Below, piece after piece: positions 9,733 through 18,239 of a stretch of DNA of 64,000 bases (position 1 is its first letter; the number at the start of each line of letters is the position of its first letter). A program made the position numbers and the translations under genes. This DNA comes from Theodoxus fluviatilis (lineage: Eukaryota > Mollusca > Gastropoda > Cycloneritida > Neritidae), in contig JAWQFJ010000583.1 in NCBI GenBank assembly GCA_034096865.1, forward strand, positions 1 to 64,000, written 5' to 3'. A model generated the notes under the pieces. The model did no database searches. It worked only from the letters and a program-made list of their open reading frames with translations, and was not told the DNA's origin.

Positions 9733-10826
9733 GTGTGGTGAGGGGGACGTCCAGTGTGTAGGTGTGGTGAGAGAGACGTCCAGTGTGTAGGTGTGGTGAG
9801 GGGGACGTCCAGTGTGTAGGTGTGATGACGGGGACGTCCAGTGTGTAGGTGTGGTGAGGGAGACGTCCAGTGTGTAGGTGTGGTGAGGGGGACGTCCAGT
9901 GTGTAAGTGTGGTGAGGGGGACGTCCAGTGTGTAAGTGTGGTGAGGGGGACGTCCAGTGTGTAAGTGTGGTGAGGGGGACGTCCAGTGTGTAGGTGTGGT
10001 GAGGGGGACGTCCAGTGTGTAAGTGTGGTGAGGGGGACGTCCAGTGTGTAGGTGTGGTGAGGGGGACGTCCAGTGTGTAGGTGTGATGAGGGGGACGTTC
10101 AGTGTGTAGGTGTGGTGAGGGGGACGTCCAGTGTGTAGGTGTGGTGAGTGAGGCGTCCAGTGTGTAGGTGTGATGAGGGGGACGTCCAGTGTGTAGGTGT
10201 GGTGAAGGGGACGTCCAGTGTGAAGGTGTGGTGAGTGAGGCGTCCAGTGTGTAGGTGTGATGAGGGGGACGTTCAGTGTGTAGGTGTGGTGAGGGGGACG
10301 TCCAGTGTGTAGGTGTGGTGAGTGAGGCGTCCAGTGTGTAGGTGTGATGAGGGGGACGTCCAGTGTGTAGGTGTGGTGAAGGGGACGTCCAGTGTGAAGG
10401 TGTGGTGAGGGGGACGTCCAATGTGTAGGTGTGGTGAGTGAGGCGTCTAGTGTGTAGGTGTGGTGAGGGGGACATCCAGTGTGTAGGTGTGGTGAGTGAG
10501 GCGTCCAGTTTGTAGGTGTGGTGAGGGGGACGTCCAGTGTGTAGGTGTGGTGAGTGAGGCGTCCAGTGTGTAGGTGTGGTGAGGGGGACGTCCAGTGTGT
10601 AGGTGTGGTGAGGGGGACGTCCAGTGTGTAGGTGTGGTGAGTGAGGCGTCCAGTTTGTAGGTGTGGTGAGGGGGACATCCAGTGTGTAGGTGTGGTGAGG
10701 GGGACGTCCAGTGTGTAGGTGTGGTGAGGGGGACGTTCAGTGTGTAGGTGTGGTGAGGGGGACGTCCAGTGTGTAGGTGTGGTGAGTGAGGCGTCCAGTG
10801 TGTAGGTGTGGTGAGGGGGACGTCCA
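9714..10826. repeat. 29-bp minisatellite overlapping the GPCR stop codon
   Basis: About 38 head-to-tail units of a 29-bp sequence (GACGTCCAGTGTGTAGGTGT then GGTGAGGGG). Variants include GAGTGAGGCGTCC and GTGATGAGG. The first unit encodes the last residues and stop of the GPCR, so the array seems to have grown from the 3' end of that gene. The minus strand has no stop in any frame over most of the array. Because 29 is not a multiple of 3, every frame gives the same 29-residue peptide repeat; this is a by-product, not evidence of a gene. Confidence 0.95.
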
Positions 10827-10944
10827 CCCGACACGCCAGCGCAAAGGAAAATTCGACTGGAGGGTGCCTATGGCGTAGTAAGCTGGTCGCGTGATGAGCT
10901 GGCTTGTCCAGTTTGATGTACTCTCTGATCCAAAGTTTCCGGAG

Positions 10945-10950
10945 AATAAA
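10945..10950 (+). terminator. Possible poly(A) signal for the GPCR
   Basis: AATAAA, the first canonical hexamer downstream of the GPCR stop, about 1.2 kb away. If used, the whole minisatellite would be transcribed as 3' UTR. Position is the only support. Confidence 0.3.
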
Positions 10951-11213
10951 AGCGAACACTAGTAGAAAATGTTCACGTTCAGATTGAACTATTTGACCAC
11001 TTCGAAAGTCGTGAAATCTAACTTTTATTGGTTTTATTCCACCCACACCTCCCTACTACTGCAAATTAAATCGAGAAAATGTCTTTAATTGAAACATCCA
11101 CTGGCGACAAGAGTATTTGTGACGAATTGAGATTCCCACCTTCTAAAAACAAGATCACGTAGAACAATCGAGAGCCGATCAGGGGGAAAGCCCGTCCATC
11201 TCACTACGCGACC

Positions 11214-11729
11214 AGGGGCGCGTTTTTTAGGCAAGAAATCTCGAGAGAATCTTGAGGGTTAGGTGTTGCCTACAGGAGGCACTTGCTGTGAAGGAGGGTG
11301 GCCGAGGTTGCTCCGGAGGTCCCTCGTTGCGTCTCCCTGCAGAGGCCCGGATGAACCAAAATGGCGGAGACCGTGCAAATTGGGTTGTCGCTGATAGACG
11401 GCAGTGCCTGTAATGTAGCTTCTCAGTGTCCGAGAATGGAAAAGTGTATGCACACGGAAGTATTTGCTGTTCGAGTGTTCATTTATATATTTTGAGCAGT
11501 AGGTGTATAGGTTATTGCTGGACATACACTGCCGAATTTTTTTACTTGTGATGTCTGTATCGTCAGTTATTTCGTCTATCGGCAACTTCTTCACCGACTC
11601 TGGCGCCAGGACGCAGCCATGTTCTCTCGGACTTCCGCCTTGCCAATTGAGGATTGGCCGTTTTTTAGACATCTCGCTCGCCCTCGGCTAGACCTCTAGG
11701 CGAGCCACTTGCCTTACAAACGCGCCCCA
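11214..11729. mobile_element. Inverted-repeat-bounded unit, candidate DNA transposon/MITE
   Basis: AGGGGCGCGTTTTTTAGGCA (from 11214) is nearly the reverse complement of TGCCTTACAAACGCGCCCCA (to 11729). Similar sequence (CACTACG at 11202, TTACTACG at 11732) flanks both ends, and TGGCGTAGTAAGCTGG at 10871 recurs inverted at 11728. The interior carries a 137-codon minus-strand frame (11672-11259) with no family I recognise. The true boundaries and class are unresolved. Confidence 0.5.
11259..11672 (-). CDS. Unidentified 137-aa open frame inside the inverted-repeat unit
   Basis: ATG-initiated minus-strand frame. The N-terminal half (MSKKRPILNWQGG..., then an acidic stretch EITDDTD) looks more protein-like than the C-terminal half. 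I see no domain, signal peptide or membrane segment. It may be a transposon remnant, a host first exon or chance. Confidence 0.2.
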   Translation of the reverse strand: MSKKRPILNWQGGSPREHGCVLAPESVKKLPIDEITDDTDITSKKIRQCMSSNNLYTYCSKYINEHSNSKYFRVHTLFHSRTLRSYITGTAVYQRQPNLHGLRHFGSSGPLQGDATRDLRSNLGHPPSQQVPPVGNT

Positions 11730-12111
11730 GCTTACTACGCCACAGTGCCCAGTCGCCAATGTCAACTAAGCTGAGGGCGAGCTCCAATTATTTGTTCCAG
11801 TTCAAAATGTGATATTCCTCCACCAGAACAACGACATTAGCTCGTTGTTTTGCAAACATAAATCCCTTTACATGTCAGCACGTTCAAACTAAAGCCACAC
11901 GTAAGGAGTGTTTTGACACCGCAAGTCTGTTTTCTCCGTGTCGACGGTCAACTTTACATCGGTCGCAGTGGCGGACTGAAAAGTATTTTGCATTTGAGCA
12001 AAAACTTGTAGAATGTCATCATTTTTTTCATCTTAAAGGTTGACAAACATCTGTGAAATAATCTGTACGTCGTTGTTTTACGACAAATTCGTGCTGTTTG
12101 AACAAGGTAGC

Positions 12112-12150
12112 ACGGAAGAAATCGGGGGGTAGGGGTGGGGGGTGGAGCTG
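12112..12150 (+). other. G-rich tract, possible G-quadruplex
   Basis: Several runs of three to six G (GGGGGGTAGGGGTGGGGGGT) close together on the plus strand. Confidence 0.45.
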
Positions 12151-12157
12151 GGGGTTG

Positions 12158-12260
12158 AGAAGATTCAGTGTGTTATTTTTACATTCGACCAGACCTGTTC
12201 AATCTCCGAAGATCGAGATAAAATCAAATGTTACAGTGCAAACTCTTGAACGTTTCTGTC

Positions 12261-12319
<59 letters not shown>

Positions 12320-12433
12320 CTAAAAGATTCGGTGTTTCATTTGCACATTCGATCAGACCAGTTCAATCTCCGAAGATCGGGATAAAAACAAATGTTACAC
12401 AGCAAATTCTTAGACGTCTCCGACGTGTATAAA
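12158..12433. repeat. ~110-bp direct duplication flanking an (AT)n microsatellite
   Basis: TTCAATCTCCGAAGATCG occurs at about 12199 and 12363. The flanks (ACATTCGAYCAGACC upstream, AAATGTTACA downstream) are shared, with a period of 164 bp. The (AT)n at about 12263-12316 sits between the two copies. Confidence 0.8.
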
Positions 12434-12835
12434 GATATTATCACATTATTTTGCAAACTGAAATCTCGCTCACTTTCCACATGCGCGATGAGGTAATAAT
12501 TTACGTGTTCGGTGGTTTAAGTTTTCTTACTTACCAACACTTTCCACGTCTTACATCATCAGCAACAGCACACTGAAAATGTTTCGGATACGATAAGTGA
12601 TCGATACGTTCGTGGCTTAAAGTACAAGGAGATGTGTTTTACAGCTTTCGTAATATGCACGTGCAGTTCATCTCTTCGAGTGATTATGCAGAAAGTTTCA
12701 AGCTAATAACTGTTGTGGATATTTCTGTTCTAAATAGTTGAAAATTGCAAGTCAGCACTGTCTGAGAAAATGGACAACATCGGTCTTCGTGCAGTCAGCC
12801 GCTACCTCGGTCTCAAGGCTGTTCACCCAAAGAGG
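12434..12835. other. No recognisable gene
   Basis: AT-rich; I see no supported coding or repeat signal. Confidence 0.4.
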
Positions 12836-13420
12836 TCAACAAGGACACGGTGGCAACATTAGGGCAGGGTGTCCCTTCTTACAGAATGGGGAAGAAGTGG
12901 TTTGCTGCATTCAAACGTACGCGGCAGAGAGAGTCTGGAAGACGACCCCACTCCTGGAAGGTCTGTCATTGTCACCACACGAGAGACCATTGACAATATC
13001 CACAACATAAGAATGGCAGATTGACGAGTAACGCAGCAGCACACTGTCACACAGCTGCATGAATATCTCACAGGAATGTGTCCATGCAGTTATTCACAAC
13101 CAACTCGAACTAATAAAACAAAACTAACCAATTGTCAGCTCGCTGGGTCCCGAAACTCCTTAGGCCTGATCGAAGTCACGATGGCTGCCATCCAGGACTG
13201 CGAATTCTAACTCGTCGAACACCCGCCCAGTTCGCCCGGTTCCCCACGATGAAGACGGGGTTCCGCTGCTGGACCACGTTCTGAAGGTCCAAGACACCAA
13301 CTTCTACAAAGAAAGGACCCGTATACTGGATAAAGTTTGTTAACATAGGAGGGGACTATGTAGAAAAATTATTGTGCTAGGTTTTCTCAAATTGACTCAT
13401 TTTATTCAGTTTCATGACAT
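12836..13420 (+). pseudogene. Decayed, internally deleted mariner-family transposase
   Basis: Fragments match mariner/SETMAR-type transposase in alternating frames. GVPSYRMGKKWFAAFKRTRQ at about 12868-12930 is the helix-turn-helix region. GRSVIVTTRETIDNIHNIRM follows in another frame. CQLAGSRNS occurs near 13134-13160. The end NIGGDYVEK is at about 13340-13366. The catalytic DDD core is missing and several frameshifts and stops intervene, so it cannot encode an active enzyme. Confidence 0.75.
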
Positions 13421-13980
13421 GTTCGACGTTTATTTGTTTTGTGTTGTAAATATGTGTAATCCCTGCATTATAAATGCGCTTTATATACCGGTGTGTTTCA
13501 TGCATAGTTTTGTAGTTGCTTTTATCTATAAAATTTTAAGGTTGCGTCGTATATTTAAAGCGTCTTGTAGACCGAAATTTACGGTACCCTCGAGGTGCAA
13601 GGGAGGCAAATCACAACATAAATCGAAGGATCACGGACAATACTCTCACTCTGCAAGAGCATACCACATAGCCTGACGGGAAAAAGAAAAGAGCGAGAAA
13701 AGAGTTTCATTTTTGCGCCACGTTTCTCTGGCAATTTCGTCGGCAGTCTCGAAAATATTCAGTGAGAAAGTAAATTTACGAAAGTTAAAATCACCTCAGC
13801 TCGGCAGGTGAACATATCTCCGTGATTCTCGGAGTTACCTCCCTTGTTCAGTTCTTGAGTAATCTCCCTTGTCCTGTATACATGTGTGCCTCAGTTGTCT
13901 GGTCGCCTGCGTTCCATGGATTGCATTGGCTGGACATCTTGGCGCAAAAGAAGTCGTTTGAATGTACACCCTTCGTCTAT

Positions 13981-13983
<3 letters not shown>

Positions 13984-14029
<46 letters not shown>

Positions 14030-14034
14030 CACAC
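13984..14034. repeat. (AC)n microsatellite
   Basis: Dinucleotide repeat with one AAAC interruption. Confidence 0.9.
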
Positions 14035-14177
14035 ATCCCACCTCAACCCCCACTCATTCGAGCACATTATATTGCCGTTTCAGCGCAACTTGTTTCATCA
14101 TTTGAGAGCATGATAAACACAGTAGAGCTAAGACTTATGGAAATCATTTTAATGGTGACGGTAAGAGCGGGAGAAAG

Positions 14178-14282
14178 ACACAGACGGACAGACAGACAGA
14201 CAAGACAAGGCAAGGCAAGGCAAGGCAAGGCAAAGCAAGGCAAGACAAGGCAAGACCAGACCAGACAGACCGACAGACAGAA
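14178..14282. repeat. (CAGA)n and (CAAGG)n compound repeat
   Basis: ACAGACAGACAGACAGACAA followed by CAAGG units (about 14206-14250), then CCAGACAGACAG. Confidence 0.85.
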
Positions 14283-14289
14283 GGGAATA

Positions 14290-15545
14290 CATTCGAGGAT
14301 AAAACTTCAATACACTTTATGATGAATTCGAACATGTAAGTTTGTGAAATTTTGATAGTCAGGTGTAGAATAGAGAATTTCTAACGTGAAACAATGTCCA
14401 CTTTTCAAAAGGATCAAATCCGAAATAGAATACATAAAAACGAAATAATGACTGGGGCGTCTGAATACGACAGGAAGTCATACAGTCTCGAGGAAGTACA
14501 TTGTAATGATATCCTTTTTTTGTTTACGAGGAAATTAGTCTCAGGAAATTTCATCTCCATTAGCTTCTGTGCGGCTCTCGGTGACCTTTTTAAAAATATA
14601 CCTCTCTGGAAGAGGCAAGGCCGATGATGTCTCATGCCCAAGGATGCAATTCAAAGATCCGTACAAACTGGAACGCACCTGCCAGTCACGAAGCAAGTGC
14701 CGTAGTTTCTAAAGGACCGTCTTGGAATTCTGCGTTAAACGCCTTGTAGGTCTCTTGCTCAAAAAGTGTGTGGATTTTTGCTCCAAGTAGGGCATATATT
14801 TGAAGTCCTAGCTGCAAACAGAAATCACAAAATACGCTGAAACGAGGTACAACGGCCCTATCTTGATGCTGCCTTCCTTGGTTGCTCCTAGAATTACCCC
14901 TCTTCTCAATTTCAAGAGTTACCTCCCTTACAATGTCCTGCGTTACCCATCTTGAAGACTCAATCTGGCGGTGAGTTTTTCCAGCGAGATGCACGTACAT
15001 GTAGTTTGGAAACTTGAAACGGTGCACTCGGCTGTCCTCTTACGACGTGACGGGTTAAACTATCTTTGTGGTGGATATTTGCCTTGTACTCACATGGAAA
15101 TCCGAATTTTGGGAATGTAATTGACTGAATTTTAAGCGTGTCGAAGTTATTTTTTTAAAAGGATGCATCCAAATGTCCAGACAATGCAAAACATGTTTCC
15201 ACGCAGTTTATGATAAGTATGTGCTCGAATGCTGTTTCTTGGTTTCAGAAAGTGCCATGATGGTGACCTGCCTGCGTGATTAGTGATTGTCTTCAGACCC
15301 AACGTGCCTCGGGGACTTTTAGCTCGAAATGGAAGCGCGAGGGTGAAAACTAACCCGTTAAAATGACGCTTCTATGTATTAGGTTTGCATTCATTGTAAA
15401 CGTGCTCAAATGGCCTCTCAGGTTTATCCCAGGTGTGAACCGTTTGTTATTCATTTTCTTAAGCTTAATTTGCTAGTCTTTTATGGAGCCCTACCTTTGT
15501 GAATAAATAAGACATTTATCATGCAAATGGATCTGTCGGTTTTTT
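14290..15545. other. No recognisable gene
   Basis: 14632-14645 has GCCCAAGGATGCAA, a motif shared with 32085-32105 and with the reverse complement near 35887. It is probably part of an old SINE. Otherwise AT-rich with no supported gene. Confidence 0.4.
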
Positions 15546-15549
15546 GCTC

Positions 15550-15550
15550 G

Positions 15551-15644
<94 letters not shown>
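15550..15644. repeat. (CT)n microsatellite
   Basis: About 95 bp of CT with one TTCT interruption. Confidence 0.9.
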
Positions 15645-15648
<4 letters not shown>

Positions 15649-16459
15649 GCGCGCGTGCGTTTCTCTGCACGCTTACCATCATGCCTGCCTCTGTCCAAAT
15701 TCAATTTTCCCATATGAATGCATGCAGTCCAAGAAATAATGACGATGACAATTAATTATAAGAAATCATTATTTATTTTCCTATGCACGAACATGGATTC
15801 AAACTATCGCATCCTACATTCAAGGATTAGGTGTTTCTACTGATTGTGCTTGTTATCGTACATAACTGTATAAAAATTGAGCGACTGGATAAGATCACTC
15901 ACAAATACATTTCTAGAAAGATATCTATAAGACTTCGAATAGTCTTCATGTAAAACTAAATTAATCCAAGTTTTCTAGTAAAATCGTCCCTTAAAAACAT
16001 CCACAAATAGCAGTTTCGTCCATACATGCATGATAAAACTCCAAACATTACACGCACATCAACGACAAATCTTTGCGTGTTCGTTTACTCAAGCTCCTGA
16101 TAAGTCTAAGAATAGCGTTGCTCATAAATCTCAGTGAGCTCGTACATTTCTGACCCCGGGCATCCAAGCTTGCTGTCATGTGATCGAAACTTTTCCTCAA
16201 TACGAAGTAAGGTAGCTTCTGCAACGTCCTTGGGCTTGGCTAGATTTTAATCAGTCGCCCAAGCAACAACACGTTTTTCGTTCGAGTCAACAGACTTATT
16301 GGAAACTCTTATAACAACTGTGTCAGTTCTTCAGAAACAATGCTTTTTTATATAGCAAGAGTAGTTATAATTCTCCTGTAAGAACAACAAAGGCCTGTTC
16401 CATTCTGTAAACCAGAGTCAGATAGCCGGTAGGCAAAATCTCTAGTTTATTAGAATGGG
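15645..16459. other. No recognisable gene
   Basis: AT-rich sequence. GCCGGTAGGCAAAATCTCTA near 16424 resembles GCCGGTAGGCGAAGTCTCTA near 27412, so both belong to an unnamed dispersed repeat. Confidence 0.4.
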
Positions 16460-16628
16460 CCTGTTCATGACGGCGAGTGCGCGATCGCGAGCGCTCGCTC
16501 TGCTCATATTGATAGATCTCACACCCGCTAGTGTGGTAACTGCGTGCAGCGTTCTCATCTCCCCCAAAACTTTCTCTTCGGGAGGCGAGCACTGAGAGCG
16601 CTCGCGATCACGCGCTCTCATGAACAGG
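16460..16628. mobile_element. Short MITE with ~45-bp imperfect inverted repeats
   Basis: CCTGTTCATGA at the left end and TCATGAACAGG at the right end. The arms continue with ATCGCGAGCGCTC in both orientations. At 169 bp with arms nearly meeting, it would fold into one hairpin. Its high CpG content contrasts with the AT-rich surroundings. Confidence 0.7.
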
Positions 16629-16634
16629 TCTCCA

Positions 16635-16810
16635 CAGTGAATAGTGTTTTACGGCCTATCAGCCTTTGTAGGCTGTGTAAGGCCATTAAGCACGTAAATC
16701 ACTGGTACAGTGGTAAACGCAAAGCAAGTCACGGTGTCTCTATTTATTCGCCTCTTAGGAATCGCGTAGGGAGACGCGGTGGGTCAATTCTTACCCCGAA
16801 CAAAGATTAT
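16635..16810 (-). mobile_element. SINE copy with shared LINE-type tail (minus strand)
   Basis: Reverse complement of the SINE at 28712-28911. The tail (TTTTACGGCCTATCAGCCTT) comes first, then TCACGGTGTCTCTATTTATT, CGCCTCTTAGGAATCGCGTA and a head ending TTCTTACCCCGAA. Confidence 0.75.
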
Positions 16811-17160
16811 AGGTTACACATGATTATAGGATTTAGTGGAGACTTCGCACAAACATGGTGGAAAAACACAGGTTTGCGAGTGACCACTAATTCTAAAATT
16901 TCCGATAACGTCATCAACTACCAAGGTTGAAGAACGAGTGACGTCACTATTTGACCAATTTGAAGAATAATAATTTTTAACACAGAGAGAACAGGGTCAC
17001 CAAACGTTGCAATCACGTGGACCCGTGCACACGCGGTTCTGCGAGTGACCTGCATTTCGATTGTTAAAAAGTAGGAGCTTTCAATACTTTTTGATGCATT
17101 CAACATACAGCTTTGATAAATTAATGCTGTTCATGGTTTACATTTTCTTTGGATGGGGTT
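16811..17160. other. No recognisable gene
   Basis: Non-coding; nothing supported. Confidence 0.35.
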
Positions 17161-17655
17161 TCTAGTGTCCCCAAATTCAGCTTTTTCTGCGCGAAGGGAG
17201 ACTATGTCCACCATTTGACCTAATAGAAGTGTACAAGTATACGCACGGCATGTACCAGATTGGAGAGAATCTGTTTTCCTGCGATGACGATAGTGTCACA
17301 AGAGGTCACGCCTACAAGCTCAAGAAAAACCGATGCAATACGGCTTTACGGCAGCATTTCTTCACCCAGCGAGTTATCAACATGTGGAACAGCCTCCCAA
17401 ACAGCGTAGTTGAGGCACCGAGCCTGAACTCGTTCAAGAACAGAGTGGACAAGCATCTACAAGGATATATGTTCAAGCTGGAGGAACCACTGGCACAGAT
17501 GATGCACAGCAATTAGGCCTTTTTTTCTCTCTAATTTTTTCTTTATCCATAAGAACAATAAAAATACAGCCAGAGAACTACCAGAATCGGCGATAGGCCC
17601 TGGACGCCTAAGCAAGCCGAAGAATTCTATTCTATTCTATTCTATTCTATTTTAA
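17160..17655 (+). mobile_element. 3' end of a CR1-like LINE
   Basis: The frame reads LFLREGRLCPPFDLIEVYKY from about 17180 to a TAG at 17514-17516. It includes the typical C-terminal block RQHFFTQRVINMWNSLPNSV then SLNSFKNRVDKHL. The 3' UTR contains CAATAAAAAT and GGCGATAGGCCCTGGACGCC, and ends in (ATTCT)n at about 17621-17652. Everything upstream is lost. Confidence 0.8.
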
Positions 17656-18230
17656 ATGTGCAATGTTGAAACGGACTACAATATCACGCACATGCGCAGA
17701 AGCTAACCCTTCGGTGCTAGCCGCTTGGGGCGCTGCAATTTGAGCGTCTTGTAACTTCAAAGAGCAAAAGCTCGGCATGAACTATCTTTGTGTAACCTAT
17801 AATCTTTGCCCCGAACCCACAGGGGGACAAATCTCCATAGAAAACAGCTTACGCACGTCAGCTCAAAGCATGCCTACTTAACTGTCGTCGACAAGTGTGA
17901 TGAAGATTTCCAGAAGCGTCTGAAGAGCATCATTACAGCAAAGATCCTATGGTCTTTGATTACAGTGATTTCAGCAAGAATGAGTGGAAGCATTCAGGCA
18001 CTGTAGAAAAAAAAATGTTGCACTGCCATTTGTGAAAATGGATAGAACGTCACACATAACAAGACTATTATCGGCAGGTAATTTATTTGTCTGTAAAAAT
18101 ACGTTGGACTTGCAAGATCTCCAACGCTTCCTCGAAAACTATAATATTAAAGTCAGAACATTTCAAAACAAAATTTTGTTTTCGCACATTGGAAGTAAAG
18201 TGAGATAAACTGATCAAATAACATTTTCAA
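17656..18230. other. No gene; SINE-head fragment
   Basis: 17790-17825 (ACCTATAATCTTTGCCCCGA then ACCCACAGGGGG) matches the head of the SINE family seen at 28712-28911. Otherwise AT-rich with no supported gene. Confidence 0.4.
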
Positions 18231-18239
18231 GAATGTTTC

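Noticed and set aside
9674..11046. Long minus-strand open frames (386, 260 and 199 codons)
   Set aside because: They are read-throughs of the 29-bp minisatellite, whose minus strand lacks stops; all frames give the same repeat peptide.
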